A DNA stretch of 64,000 bases, taken from assembly GCA_001724265.1 (NCBI GenBank), contig MEDY01000069.1, forward strand, positions 82,357 to 146,356, read 5' to 3'. Shown in pieces: positions 44,976-56,402 of the stretch (position 1 is its first letter; each line of letters begins with the position of its first letter). Origin of the DNA: Rhizaria sp. SCN 62-66. Its lineage: Eukaryota > Rhizaria, unplaced. Position numbers and translations under genes: made by a program. The notes under the pieces are model-generated. The model was not told the origin of the DNA. It was given only the letters and a program-made list of their open reading frames with translations, and ran no database searches.

Positions 44976-47900
44976 TCAGCGGAACAGCGTCTTCTTGAGC
45001 GCCGAGATGAGCGTGTCCACCGCCTTGCGCTTCAGCTGTGGCGCGCCAGGCGGCGCCTCCGAAGCCTCCTTGAACTTCTCGAGGATCTTAGCCGCCTTGG
45101 CGGGGTTCACGTTCGGGTACTTGTCAACGCGCACGGCCTCCTCCGCGAACCCCAGAGTGTCTGCAGTGATGACGAGGTCGAGAAACTGGCGCAGCTCCGC
45201 AAACGTCTCCTTGAGTGAGGGCACAGGAAATTGCGCGATGAACCGTTCCAAGATGACGACGTCGCGTGAGAAGTTGTACATGGCCATCTGCGTGAACTTC
45301 GGCGCCTGTTGGATGAAGTGCAGCAATGACGCCGACACGTGGCGACACGCAGTGTAGTGCACCGAGTCGCGCACCGCGGGCGCGAGGCGCGGGATGGCGC
45401 CAAACCACGCGGACAGCGAGTTTGTGAGAGTCGCCACATACGCCGAAGGCTGCGTCGAAGGCTTGGTCGCAGTCCACTCGAACGTGAACGTGATGGAAAG
45501 GATCTTGTCAATCTGCACGTCGAGCAGCTCGAACAGCAGCGACTCGCAGCGCCCGCGCGTGTGCGCGAACGCAGCGCGTGCTTGTAGCACGTACGTCGAC
45601 ATGGCCGTCGCCGCGCTGCCGGCGCCGCCCGAGGCGGAGGCAGCGGCAGCAGCGGCCGCGGCGGCGGCGACCACCACGCTGGCGCTGGAGCGCTGCTTGA
45701 CGACCTTGCCGTCGGCGGCGGCCGCGGCGGCGGCGGCAGCGGCGGTGGCGCGGTGGATCTCCCCCTGCGCGAACGCCCCCGCGACGCCGGCCTCGACTGT
45801 GAGCAGTGTGTGCACGTAAGCCGTGAAGAAGCCACAGGCGTCGCCGAGGCAGGATGCGTTGAGGATGAGCCGTTCCATCTTGGTGGTGAGTCCGCGGTCG
45901 ATGCCGGCGTTGAGCAGCGCGTCAATGCGCAGGAGCGCGGCGTCCAGCGCGCGCCACACCAGCGGGTGCAGACTCGGAGAGAGCCCGGCGGCATAGGAGC
46001 AGAGCCCGCTGGCGACGTCCTTGACCAACCGGTGCAGCGTCACGATGCCGATCGAGAACGGCATCGGCTGCGCGAACGGCAGTCCGCCCGCGACAGTCAA
46101 ACCAGAGCCAGACCCAGCGCCAGCGCCAGCCGTCAGAGCAGTGCTCGCGCCCGCGCCGGCGCCGCCGGCTTTTGCGCCCGCGGCGGTGTTTGCGGGCGGC
46201 GGCGGCGCGAGCGCGTATGCCAACACGCCGCGGATGTACTGCTCGGCGCTGGTGGCCTGGAAACTTTCGCGCTTGTCCTCGTCGATCGCGGTCGCGCTGT
46301 CAGCCGAGAAGCGCAGCACCAGGAGCCGCTCGTAGGTCGCAAAGTTGATCGTGGCAACGTCGAGCAGCGGCGCGGCGGAGAAGCCGTGCCGCTCGGCCGT
46401 GCGGGCAAACACTAGGACGGCGTGCTTGACCGCGAGCGCGTCCGCGGGCGAGGTGATCTGCGGCAGGACCGTCGCCACAAGACCCTTGAGCTTGCTCAGC
46501 GCAGTGTCCCACAGCGTCTCGATCATCGTGCGCGTGAGAATGGGCGCGCCGTTGACCAGAACGGCGTCCTCGACGACGAAAAAGCCGATGATGTCCGAGA
46601 AGTACTGCAGATAGGCAAACATGAACTCCTGCGCGGGCATCTGCGCCGGGAACGAGCCCAGCTGCAGCGCGTGCGCCTGCCGCCGCTCGCTGTACAGCCG
46701 GTAGAACGCGGCCTGCTGGTCGAGCGCGGCGTATGTGTGCAGCGCACGGTGCAGCTCGGCGTACGACACGCCGGCGCGCTCGAACACACTGAGCTCGGCG
46801 CCGTTGCTGTCTGTGCCGGCAGCGCTCGCGCTAGCGCTGGAGCTGGAGCTGGAACTAAGCAAGGCGGGCGCTGCCGGGTCCCCAGCGGCCGCGGCGGCGG
46901 CGGCGGCGGTGAGCGCCTTGCTGCGCTGGACCGCGGGCGCGGTGGACTCGGCCGTGTCAGCTAACACGGCGAGGCCCTTGAGCGGCGGCGGCGGTGCGAA
47001 GAGCTCGTCCTCAACCAGCCGGCCGATGTCGCCAAGTCCGACGTTGGGGCCCGAGGGCAGCGGTCCCGAGAGCGAGGAGGACAGCGACGCGACGCGGATG
47101 CCAGTCAGCCCGGCGAGCTTGTGCGCGCGGAGACGGCGGAGCGTGAAATCCTCGATGCGCATCTCGCGGTCCATCTTGGCCAGCGCGAGCGCGCCGACAA
47201 CGCGGGAACGCGACTTGGTGTACGACAGCCAGGCGAGGAACTCGGCACGCGTCACGTCGGTGATCAGAGTCGTCAGGCGCGGGATCTGGGCTGAGAGCAG
47301 GGTGTGGAATTCAAAGTCGCTGAACTGCGGCAGTAAATCCTCCTGAATACAAAAATCAAAGCACAACAAAAAATTAAACGGATGTTAGAAAATTAAGATA
47401 ATGGTAAATGTGTTTCAATCCACATCAAAAATAAAATAAAAATACAAGCTGTTAAAGTTAGATTCAGTGTGAAACGTACCTGAAGAGTGCGGAGGGCCTT
47501 GATAGCGGAGAAGAATTTCTTGCTCCCGATGTGGTCAATGGCCTTCGAAAGCATGTCAAACACGCGCACGCATGCGGAGATGACGTGGAGCGTGATGCCG
47601 ATGTTGTGCCGCACGAGCCGGTGATGCAGTGCATCCTCCGCGCTCTCGACCAAGTCAGCGCCAGTGTCCTGCACAGTCGAGTTGAGCGTGTCCACGACGG
47701 ACCGCAGCGCAGACAGGTCCTCGCGCACCGTGAGCAGGCTCTCAACCGTCGTTAGCACTTCGTCGCAGTGCTCGCCGCTGGTGCGGATGATGTCCTCCTC
47801 GCGGAGAGCGACGGAGCGCTCGAGATCGGCCTCGTAGGTGTCCTTCCAGCCGCGGTCGTAAATGGCCTTGATGGCGGGCGCGAGCTGCGCGTTCTCGGTC

Positions 47901-48088
47901 AGAGACGTCAACAGCGAGCGCGAGTCGTCCTGCGCGGCAGCGCGGCTCGACGCCACGGCGGCCTGTTGACGCGCGGCGCCCTTGGCGGTGGACGACGCCG
48001 ATGGGGAGCCGAAAGGGGCTGCACCCGAGGCGGGCGCGGGGGACGCCCAGCCTGCAGAGGCAGACGCGCCGCCGGCCGAGCGGCTCAT
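44976..48088 (-). CDS. EXOC6: exocyst complex component 6 (Sec15)
   Basis: CDS complement(join(44976..47342, 47480..48088)), 991 residues (human about 804; the excess is Ala-rich low complexity near 46880-46920, 46130-46200 and 45600-45740). The GTACGT intron, phase 0, joins IKALRTLQ to EDLLPQFSDFEFHTLLSAQIP. Sec15 is a helical-rod subunit that links Rab11/Sec4-type GTPases on secretory vesicles to the exocyst tether at the plasma membrane. Family blocks: LLTVREDLSALRSVVDTLN near the N terminus, VFDMLSKAIDHIGSKKFFSAIKAL, FLAWLSYTKSRSRVVG, LLPQITSPADALAVKHAVLVF and the C-terminal LRQFLDLVITADTLGFAEE. The first about 50 residues are disordered Ser/Ala. The call rests on block order rather than any short diagnostic motif. 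Confidence 0.88.
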
Positions 48089-48701
48089 GTGTCGTAGCAA
48101 CGGTAAATACCGAGGGTTGCGGTGGAACGGACTGAGAGAGGGTTGGAAAGCTTCAGTGGTGGGATAAACGGGGGGATCTGGTGAGCAAGTCGTTAAGCTG
48201 CACTGTGAGGTCGGCCGAGTTTGTTCAAGGGATATCGACATCAAGCAGTGTTTGTTATCAAGTGCAAATATAGTATCGTATCTTTTCGTCGTCATGAGTT
48301 AATATATTAGAATCCTAGATGAATTGACGTTGAAATTGTTTCAGAAAATGCTTGAATCTGGTTGGTTTTTGGTGTGTCTGGTGGTGGCATGCACCTCTCT
48401 GCGCGTTCGCAAAAAATCGGTGGTCACTGTGCTGTGGGCGGCCGGGACGGGAAGGGAAAAATGCGGCTGCGCCAAGTGGACATATCTCGATGGGTAATCG
48501 TACAATACTTATGCATCAGGCGAAACTGTGTTTATTTGCTTATGAACTAGTATTGATTAAGATGATATCACGATACGGGTCGGTGACGCCCTGCTTCTAA
48601 CCTGTTCAGTAACACTCAACCCTGTCATTCTTGGTGCTCACTTCGCGTTCGCTTTTCCACCTGACACGCTTTTCCGTTGCCGCATTTAGTCGTTGCCCAC
48701 G
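48089..48701. other. divergent intergenic region Sec15/NAT10
   Basis: 613 bases between divergent starts. A CATTTAG at 48684-48690, a few bases before the NAT10 ATG, looks like an acceptor of a 5'-UTR intron but no donor could be assigned. Confidence 0.45.
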
Positions 48702-51700
48702 ATGGTCAAGAAGAAGATTGACTCTCGTATCCGCACGCTGATCGAGAACGGCGTCGCCCTGCGCCACCGCTCCCTGTTCGTCGTCGTCGGTGACCGTGGC
48801 CGCGACCAGGTTGTCAACCTCCACTACATGCTCTCCAAGGCGCGCGTCCGCTCCCGTCCTAGCGTGCTCTGGTGCTACAAGACCGAACTCGGTTTTGACA
48901 GTGATCGCAAGCGCCGCGCAGAGAAGCTCCGCAAGGCCGTCGCTCGCGGCACGCGTCAGATCGACGAAGAGAACCCCTTCGAGGTGTTCCTCGGCGGCAC
49001 GGACATTCGCTACACATACTACAAGGAGACGGACCAGGTGCTCGGCCAGACCTTCGGCATGTGCGTGCTGCAGGACTTCCAGTCAATTACGCCCAACATC
49101 CTCGCCCGCACGATCGAGACGGTCGAGGGCGGTGGCGTGGTCGTGTTGCTGATCAAGACCATCTCGTCCCTGCGCCAGCTCTACACCATGACCATGGACG
49201 TCCACAGCCGCTACCGCACGGAAAACCGCGAGCAGATTGTCGGCCGCTTCAACGAGCGCTTCATGCTGTCCCTGGCCATGTGCCGCGCGTGCATCGTGGT
49301 GGATGACGAGCTCAACGTGCTGCCCATCTCGGCCCACGTGCGCGACCTGCAGAAGATCACCGTGGTCAACACCAGCGCCAACAAGAGCGGCAACGGCCTC
49401 GGCGACGACAACTTCGAGGACGATCACGTGCTCTCTGAGAAGGAGCTTGAGCTCAAGGACCTCAAGCACGCGCTGCACGACACGCTGCCCGTGGGCCCGC
49501 TCGTTGGCCTCACACGCACTCTGGACCAGGCCAAGGGCCTGCTCACCTTCGCCGAGGCCATCGCGGAGAAGTCGCTCAAGGCCACCGTCGCGCTCATCGC
49601 CGCGCGCGGCCGCGGCAAGTCCGCTGCGCTCGGTATTTCCCTCGCCTGTGCCGTCGCGTCGGGCTACTCGAACATTTTCGTCACGGCGCCGACGCCTGAG
49701 AACCTCAAGACGCTGTTCGAGATGGCCGTGGCGGGCTTCAAGGCGCTGGGCTACACCGAGCACGCCGACTTCGAGGTCGTCCAGTCGACGAACCCGAAGC
49801 TCAACAACGCCGTGGTGCGCATCAACATCTTCCGCTCGCATCGCCAGACGATCCAGTACATCAACCCCGAGGACCACCAGCGTCTGTCGCAGGCCGAGCT
49901 GCTGGTCATCGACGAGGCCGCCGCGATCCCGCTTCCCATCGTTCAGCGCCTCATCGGTCCCTACCTCGTTTTTCTCAGCTCCACTGTCAACGGCTACGAA
50001 GGCACGGGCCGCGCGCTGTCGCTCAAGCTGCTCAAGCAGCTCCGCGAGCAGACCGCCGCCGCCGTGTACACGGCCTACAACAGCACCAACAAGCACGTCA
50101 AGGACGCCATCGCGGCCGCCAACGCCTCCACCAACGCCACCGCAGGCTCCTCCGTCTCGAGCAACAACGCCGTCGCGGCCAACCTGCGTGGCCGCACGCT
50201 CCGCGAAGTGACTCTGAACGAGCCGATCCGTTACGCCGAGGGCGACGTCGTCGAGAAGTGGCTCAACGAGCTCCTGTGTCTCGACTGCGCCAGCCACGTG
50301 CCAAAGCTTACGCGCGCCGTCGGCGGCGGCGTGCCGCACCCGTCACTGTGCCAGCTGTACTACGTCGACCGCGACACGCTCTTCTCGCACCACAAGGCGT
50401 CCGAGGCGTTCCTGCAGCGCATGATGGCGCTCTACGTTTCGTCGCACTACAAGAACTCGCCCAATGACCTGCAGATCATGTCCGACGCACCGGGCCACCA
50501 CCTCTTCGTGCTGCTGGGTCCCGTGTCGGAGACGACGTCGCTGCCCGACCTGCTCTGCGTCGTGCAGGTCTGCCTCGAAGGCGCCATCACGCGCACCAAC
50601 TACGTCGCGCAGTCGATCAACGGCATCAACCCGGCCGGCGACCTTATCCCCTGGTGCGTGTCGCAGCAGTTCCAGTCGCCCGAGTTCGCGGGCCTGTCTG
50701 GCGCGCGCATCGTGCGCATCGCGGTGCACCCGGAGCTCCAGAAGATGGGCTACGGCTCCCGTGCCGTGCAGCTGCTGACCGACTACTACGAGGAGAAGTT
50801 CACTTCGCTTAACGAGAACAGCGACAGCGACAATGATGACGAGGACGAGGACGACGGCCACGAGAACGGTGGCATCAAGGCCAAGGGCAAGGGCAGCGTC
50901 CTCTCCGACGCCCAGCTCGACGCCCAGACCAAGGCCTCTGGCTCTTCGCTCATGTCCGAGACGCTGGCCCCGCGCAAGCAGCTGCCGCCGCTGCTGTCTG
51001 AGCTCTCCGACCGCAAGCCCGAGCCGCTGCACTGGGTGGGCGTGTCGTTCGGCCTGACGCACGAGCTGCTGCGCTTCTTCCGCCGCCGCGCCTTCGTGCC
51101 GCTCTATGTGCGCCCCACGGCCAACGACGTCACGGGCGAGCATACGTGCGTCATGGTGCGCGCTCAAGACAGCCGCGCCGCCACGCTGCTCGCCGCCGAG
51201 AAGGGCATCGCGCACGGCCCCGCGGCCGCCGCGCTCGCGACAAACTCGGCCGTCGCAGCGCTGCGCAAGTCGGCCGGCGCCGACCGCGCGGGCCACGGCG
51301 GCGTGGGCGCCAACGCGCCGCTTTGGCTGCAGTCGTATGCGACCGACTTCCGCAAGCGCTTTACGGGGCTGCTGGGGTACGAGTTCCGCAAGCTACCCGT
51401 GCCGCTGGGTGTAGCTGTGCTGCAGGACCCATCGACGCAGGAGCAGGAGGAGGCCACGCGCCGCATCGCCGCCGGCCCCGCCATCACGGTCGGCGGCGAC
51501 GGCAACGACGATGATGAGGACGACGACGGCAACGGCGGCGGCAAGAGCGGTGACGACGACGGCGCGTCGCTGTCTCTGCTCGGCGCGCCGCTGACGATGA
51601 CCGAGATGAGTCTGCTGATCAGCGACTTCGACGTGCACCGCCTCGAGACGTACGCCAAGAACCTCGTCGACCACCACCTCATCCTGGACCTGCTGCCCGC

Positions 51701-52388
51701 GCTGGCCAAGCTCTACTTCATGGGCCGTGCGCACGTCATGCTCTCGCAGACACAGGCGTCGATCCTGCTCGGCATCGGGCTGCAGTACAAGCACTTGCCC
51801 GAGATCGAGGGCGAGATCGGTGTCGGTTGCACGCAGCTCATGGCGCTCTTCAACAAGGCGCTGCGCCGCTACGCCGCATACCTGCGACAGATCGGCGAAA
51901 GCGCCATCGGCGAGCAGCTCCGCGCCAAGGCCGGCGCGGGCGCCGCGGCCGCCGTGGCCGCGCTGGGCCGCATGCAGTCAGCCGCAGCGAACAACGCCGA
52001 CACCTCGTCCACGGGGCTCAAGAAGGAGCTGCTGACTGCGGGCGCCGAGATGCAGAAGCAGATCAAGACGAAGCAGCACAAGCTGCTCGAGTCGCTGCAC
52101 CTCGAGTCGTACGCCATCGCCGGCTCCGACGCCGACTGGGAGGCTAACGCCGCCGCGCTCGCCAAGAGCGCCGTCACGGGCGGCACGGTCGCAATCAAGT
52201 CCGACGCGTCCAAGCACGAGCGCCACGCGCAGCTGCGCGCCAGCGGCACGCCCGCCGAGCGCAAGAAGATCGCGGAGCTGACGCGCGAGGAAGAGAAGAA
52301 GCGCGGCAAGCGCGCGGGCTCGCTTGCCCTTGGTGCCGGCGGCACCTTCGTGTCTAAGAAGGCGCGCAACAAGGGCAGCGACGCATGA
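48702..52388 (+). CDS. NAT10: RNA cytidine acetyltransferase NAT10/Kre33
   Basis: A single exon of 1,228 residues (human 1,025). It makes N4-acetylcytidine in 18S rRNA and some tRNAs in the nucleolus, using acetyl-CoA and ATP. The start VKKKIDSRIRTLIENGVAL aligns with the human N terminus. Domains in order: TmcA N-terminal domain (SLFVVVGDRGRDQVVNLHYM, FGMCVLQDFQSITPN); RecD-like helicase with Walker A RGRGKSAALG (about 300) and Walker B LLVIDEAAAIPLP (about 398); GNAT acetyltransferase with VRIAVHPELQKMGYGSRAV (about 670-690); C-terminal tRNA-binding part ending in a basic tail. Low-complexity inserts explain the length: Asn/Ala near 50110-50180, Asp/Glu near 50815-50870, Asp/Gly near 51495-51560. 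Catalytic blocks are intact. Confidence 0.97.
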   Translation: MVKKKIDSRIRTLIENGVALRHRSLFVVVGDRGRDQVVNLHYMLSKARVRSRPSVLWCYKTELGFDSDRKRRAEKLRKAVARGTRQIDEENPFEVFLGGTDIRYTYYKETDQVLGQTFGMCVLQDFQSITPNILARTIETVEGGGVVVLLIKTISSLRQLYTMTMDVHSRYRTENREQIVGRFNERFMLSLAMCRACIVVDDELNVLPISAHVRDLQKITVVNTSANKSGNGLGDDNFEDDHVLSEKELELKDLKHALHDTLPVGPLVGLTRTLDQAKGLLTFAEAIAEKSLKATVALIAARGRGKSAALGISLACAVASGYSNIFVTAPTPENLKTLFEMAVAGFKALGYTEHADFEVVQSTNPKLNNAVVRINIFRSHRQTIQYINPEDHQRLSQAELLVIDEAAAIPLPIVQRLIGPYLVFLSSTVNGYEGTGRALSLKLLKQLREQTAAAVYTAYNSTNKHVKDAIAAANASTNATAGSSVSSNNAVAANLRGRTLREVTLNEPIRYAEGDVVEKWLNELLCLDCASHVPKLTRAVGGGVPHPSLCQLYYVDRDTLFSHHKASEAFLQRMMALYVSSHYKNSPNDLQIMSDAPGHHLFVLLGPVSETTSLPDLLCVVQVCLEGAITRTNYVAQSINGINPAGDLIPWCVSQQFQSPEFAGLSGARIVRIAVHPELQKMGYGSRAVQLLTDYYEEKFTSLNENSDSDNDDEDEDDGHENGGIKAKGKGSVLSDAQLDAQTKASGSSLMSETLAPRKQLPPLLSELSDRKPEPLHWVGVSFGLTHELLRFFRRRAFVPLYVRPTANDVTGEHTCVMVRAQDSRAATLLAAEKGIAHGPAAAALATNSAVAALRKSAGADRAGHGGVGANAPLWLQSYATDFRKRFTGLLGYEFRKLPVPLGVAVLQDPSTQEQEEATRRIAAGPAITVGGDGNDDDEDDDGNGGGKSGDDDGASLSLLGAPLTMTEMSLLISDFDVHRLETYAKNLVDHHLILDLLPALAKLYFMGRAHVMLSQTQASILLGIGLQYKHLPEIEGEIGVGCTQLMALFNKALRRYAAYLRQIGESAIGEQLRAKAGAGAAAAVAALGRMQSAAANNADTSSTGLKKELLTAGAEMQKQIKTKQHKLLESLHLESYAIAGSDADWEANAAALAKSAVTGGTVAIKSDASKHERHAQLRASGTPAERKKIAELTREEEKKRGKRAGSLALGAGGTFVSKKARNKGSDA

Positions 52389-52746
52389 GCTCTTTTATTC
52401 CACCGACCAGCGAGAAATCTCAGACTCTGAAGCACTGGACAGGCCAGAACACGCGCATATGTTTGCGAATGCTTTATAGATCACACCCAAAACAATAACA
52501 AATATGATATACAAAGCCCCTTAATTATCCAACAGTAAAGCATTATGTTTCGTATGCATGTTTCGTATGTATTCCTAAATGGAAAAGCTACAACAGATGA
52601 ACAACATCATAGAATTTCTAAATGTGGATCATACTAGACAAGAATCTATAAACAACTCAAATAAAACTAGACAATGCTGAATAAATTACGACCCATCGAT
52701 GTCTTTTAATGAACAGCAAGTGGGTGGGTCATTGTTCATCCGACCA
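52389..52746. other. intergenic between convergent NAT10 and Sec12 genes
   Basis: AT-rich 3' flanks; no gene seen. Confidence 0.5.
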
Positions 52747-55467
52747 TTAAAAGCCGCCTGTGGCCGAGTCGCCCGCGTCCTCACCCAAATGCACGCTGAA
52801 GTGCTGCACCAGGAGCGCGAGGAACACAACCAGCAGCAGATTGGCTGCGAACAGCAGAAACTGTGAGCGTACGCAGCAGCGCCACACGGGGCAGCACAGC
52901 ACGGCGTCGCACACGCACGACGCGACGCCCTTAGCGCAGCACCCAGCTGCCTTCTCGGGCCGCACGGGCACCATGACGATGCCGCGCGAGGCCGAGACGG
53001 CGAGCAGCACGCGCGACGACGGGTCGAACGCCATCCCCGTGCACGGCAGGCCGAAGAAACAGCGCTCCATGCGCGCCACGTGCGACAGAGGCGGCAGACC
53101 GGCGACGGACTTACGGAACTCGGCGTCCAGTCCCTGCGACGCCAGCGCGGCCGCGCGCGCCGCCGCGGGGGCGGGCCCCGTGAGCACGTAGAGCGACTTG
53201 AGCGTTGCCACTGCAATGAACTGGCCGTTAGGCGACACAACGGTCGAGATAGCGTTGTCGTCGCTCGAGATAAGCATCTCCGACGACAGACGGATCCCGC
53301 GTGCGCGGCCGCCGTTGGGCAGCTTGGCGCCCGCAGCGGCATGCGCGGCAGCTGCGGCGGGCGTCTTGCCGGGCGGCCCCGCGGCAAACTGCGGCGGCAG
53401 CGCGGGCGCGTCGTACAGCGAGTGCGGCACGATGTACCGGCTCAGGTAGCTGGGCCCGTTCTGGCGGTGCTTCTGCGTACGCCGCTGGTTGCTCAGCACC
53501 AGCAGCACGTCCGCCTTGACCTTCGCAGCCGCAGCGGCCGCAGCAGCGGGGTCAGCGTTGGGTGCAGCGGGCGGCACCCAGTACACCGCAGAGCGCAGCT
53601 CCATGCCTTCCTCGGCCGTAAACACCGCGATGGGCAACAGCGTCTCGGGGTCGCAGCCGCGGAACGCAGCCTCGAGCGACGCCGACGCCGCCGCGGGAGC
53701 AGCAGAAGAAAAAGCAGAAGCGCCGCTGCTCTTGCTCTCAGGCGCGTCGCCGGCCTTCGGCTTGTTCGCGGCTGCGCTATGACCCGTCGCGGCGTTGAAC
53801 TTGTCCGCACGCCCTGCGCCGTCCAAGTAGTCGACAGGGATGCGGGCGCCAGTGCTGCGGACCTCCTCGACGGTGGGCGCGCGCCAGAAGCGCACCGCGT
53901 CCTCGGGGTCGCGCTCGCACGTGGTGAGCAGCGCGCGGCCGCAGGGCGACCAGTGCAGCGTCTTGACCGGCGTGGCGTGGATCGCGGCGGGCAGAAACAG
54001 TGGGGACACGAACGGCAGCGGCGGCGCGGGCGCAGGCGAGTAAGGCGACACGGCCAGAGGGTTCAGCCGCGGGGTGAAGGCGACAAGAGCGGAGAAGTTG
54101 GAGCGCGTGCCGTTGCTGTTGTTGAAGCCTGCACGAGCGGCGGCGTTGCTGGGGACAAGCTTGCCCCCGTTGTTGTGGCGCGCGGGCGTCTGCGGCACCG
54201 AGCCTGGCACCACGCGCGCGTTGCCCGCGAGCGTTTTGAGCGCCACAGGCGCGGCGTTGCTCCCGTCGCCTTCGCCGTTGCCGGCATCGGAGCCTGGGGA
54301 AGCGAGCGCGCCCGCACTGCTGGTGTTGCTGTTGTTCTGACCAGGCGTCATCGTAGGGACAACTGCGGTGTAAAGCAGGTCCTCGTCGTCCATGAGGAAC
54401 ACGCGCACAACGCCGTCCTGGCCGCCGGTGGCCAGCAGCCGGCCGTCAGGCGACCACACGGCGCATGACTGCACGCCCTGGCGTGCGGCGAAGTCGGAGC
54501 GGAAAGCGAAACGCTTCAGTGGACGCTTGCGGCCCACGGCGCCGCCAACAGCAGAGCCCGGGGACGCCATGCCAGCGCCGGCCGGGGAAGCGCCAGCGTA
54601 GGACGCGGACGAGGACGAAGATGAGGAAGGGGAGAGAGCGGGAAACGATGACGACGGCGATGCGAGACGCGAGCGCGCGGAGCCTAAGCCGCCCGCAAAC
54701 CGCTGCGGACCGATCGGACTCGAAAATGCACTAGTCGCAGCGGCAGCAGAGTGAGCAGCGGAGTCAGAGGCAGCCGCGCCGTCGGTATCCTTGGGCTTGA
54801 AGGGCGGGAGCGAGGTGGAGCATACGGAGCCGCCACCGCGGGACTCGAGGATGACGGTGCACACGCCCGCGCTGACCGCCATTAGCGGAGCGCCCGTGGG
54901 GGCCGCGCCGTCGGCCGAGTCCGTCGCCGAGGCAGAGGCAGAGGCAGAAGCAGAAGCGGAAGCGGCGGAGAGAGTAGCGAGCTTGGGGCCGTAGCGCGGG
55001 GTCGAGTGCCCGGAAGCGCGGCCAGCGCCGGTGGCGGCGCCACCAGAGGAAGGGAGCAGCGGGGCCGGAAACAGGTAATTGTGCGGGGTGACGGAGAGCG
55101 AGAGCACCATCTCGTCGTCGGTGGACACCTCGCCGACGGCCTGCAGGTAAGGCGTCTGCGGAATGGTCGCAGTGCCGGCCGCCACGTCGTCAGGGGGGAT
55201 CAACGCCTCGAAAGGCAGGTTCGCGTCAACAGCCTCGCCGTCGATCATGCGGCAGGCGACGATGGCGCTGCGCACGCCCATGCCGCGGGAGCCGCCGCCA
55301 CCGCCGATGAAGGCCGTGCCGTCCGCGTCCCAGTGGCAGCAAAAGAGCGGGAAGCCGATGTCGGAGGAGCGCGACTCGGCCTCGTCGATGCCGCGGTAGT
55401 GGTAGAACTCGTATGGCTTGCCCTCGGGAAACGTCGGGGTGCGACGCTTGCGCTCGGTGACAGACAT
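52747..55467 (-). CDS. Sec12/PREB-like WD40 protein (Sar1 exchange factor)
   Basis: A single exon of 906 residues. Sec12/PREB is an ER membrane protein whose cytosolic seven-blade propeller loads GTP on Sar1 to start COPII coats. Evidence: an N-terminal GGGGGSRGMGV loop like the GGGG-K loop that contacts Sar1; WD-like blades at CAVWSPDGRLLATGGQDGVV, KTLHWSPCGRALLTTCER, VSPNGQFIAVATLKSLYV and GMAFDPSSRVLLAVSASRG; and a single C-terminal hydrophobic segment QFLLFAANLLLVVFLALLV with a short acidic lumenal tail. Order and topology match Sec12. It is more than twice the usual length because of Ser/Ala/Gly-rich inserts between blades. Sequence identity to known Sec12 is modest, so another ER WD40 protein is a minor alternative. 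Confidence 0.8.
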   Translation of the reverse strand: MSVTERKRRTPTFPEGKPYEFYHYRGIDEAESRSSDIGFPLFCCHWDADGTAFIGGGGGSRGMGVRSAIVACRMIDGEAVDANLPFEALIPPDDVAAGTATIPQTPYLQAVGEVSTDDEMVLSLSVTPHNYLFPAPLLPSSGGAATGAGRASGHSTPRYGPKLATLSAASASASASASASATDSADGAAPTGAPLMAVSAGVCTVILESRGGGSVCSTSLPPFKPKDTDGAAASDSAAHSAAAATSAFSSPIGPQRFAGGLGSARSRLASPSSSFPALSPSSSSSSSASYAGASPAGAGMASPGSAVGGAVGRKRPLKRFAFRSDFAARQGVQSCAVWSPDGRLLATGGQDGVVRVFLMDDEDLLYTAVVPTMTPGQNNSNTSSAGALASPGSDAGNGEGDGSNAAPVALKTLAGNARVVPGSVPQTPARHNNGGKLVPSNAAARAGFNNSNGTRSNFSALVAFTPRLNPLAVSPYSPAPAPPLPFVSPLFLPAAIHATPVKTLHWSPCGRALLTTCERDPEDAVRFWRAPTVEEVRSTGARIPVDYLDGAGRADKFNAATGHSAAANKPKAGDAPESKSSGASAFSSAAPAAASASLEAAFRGCDPETLLPIAVFTAEEGMELRSAVYWVPPAAPNADPAAAAAAAAKVKADVLLVLSNQRRTQKHRQNGPSYLSRYIVPHSLYDAPALPPQFAAGPPGKTPAAAAAHAAAGAKLPNGGRARGIRLSSEMLISSDDNAISTVVSPNGQFIAVATLKSLYVLTGPAPAAARAAALASQGLDAEFRKSVAGLPPLSHVARMERCFFGLPCTGMAFDPSSRVLLAVSASRGIVMVPVRPEKAAGCCAKGVASCVCDAVLCCPVWRCCVRSQFLLFAANLLLVVFLALLVQHFSVHLGEDAGDSATGGF

Positions 55468-56402
55468 CGCAAAAGGGCTAGAGGGAACGCCGCTGGGAGA
55501 AGGAACGAACGAGGGTGGGCTAACGGTACGACAAGCGAGAGGGGACAGTGGAAGTAACGAGGAAGTCTACAAGCAAGAACAAGAGGTGGTGTAGAGTGCG
55601 TGCGTGAGACAGGTAATGGCAATGATTTTTAGTCCTCTACGCTCGTCACATGTGTCGAGAGTGCAATAGCGAAGTGGCAGCAAGCTTGATATGGAGGAGC
55701 GTCGGCGAGACTATGCCTCCTCTCAAGCCTCCACTTAACGACAGATCCCCTGCCCACATCAGCTCGTCGTGGACAATACATGTTTACAAAGCGGCACAAC
55801 GCAACGTGTTGTACTCTGACAGTTCATAGAATCACTATTCATTCACGCAACTTCGAATGTGCAAGCGTCCACGTCAGCGGGCCTTGTTCCTCGACTTCAT
55901 TGTCATTGATCCGCCGCGACCGCGAAAACCCGGAATTTTTAGGAACACTCGTGGATGGACTGGCCGAGATGTGGTGACATTGAGAAATTGTCGAGTGTAT
56001 CACGCATCTATCGTCAATCCGCCATCTAAGTGCTTGGCTGGTGTTGTGCAGTGCTGTTGTCTATGTTCTGTAAATTGTTAAATCTGTGCTACCGGTGTGC
56101 TTGCGTGCTAGACATCAAAGAGCTCACTCTCTTCCGTCTTCTGGCCTCTGTGTGACGTTGTTCGTACACGGACCACCGCTTGCTTCTCTGAAACAGACCT
56201 TTACTTTTGCACACAGAGCAGTCTTAATATCATTGTTTGATACATAGTCTTGCTTTGAGTCCTGGTTATTCCTGATAAAAGTACAAAAAGGCTCTTTGTC
56301 GCCGCTCTACATCGTCCCAAGCGAGCTGCTGCTGATCCACACTCCACACCCGCAACTGGTCGTTTCTTCGCGCTATCGCGTTTCACACACAACCCGCCGC
56401 CA
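55468..56402. other. divergent intergenic region Sec12/TBP-like
   Basis: 935 bases. Short ORFs at 55780-56081 (65 and 74 codons) have no coding bias. T-rich near 56190-56290 before the plus-strand start. No gene called. Confidence 0.5.

Noticed and set aside
45008-45357. 120-codon plus-strand frame at the Sec15 3' end
   Set aside because: Antisense to conserved Sec15 C-terminal coding sequence, with no start context or homology.
49083-50339. 418-codon minus-strand frame opposite NAT10
   Set aside because: Antisense shadow; NAT10 is conserved through the whole overlap.
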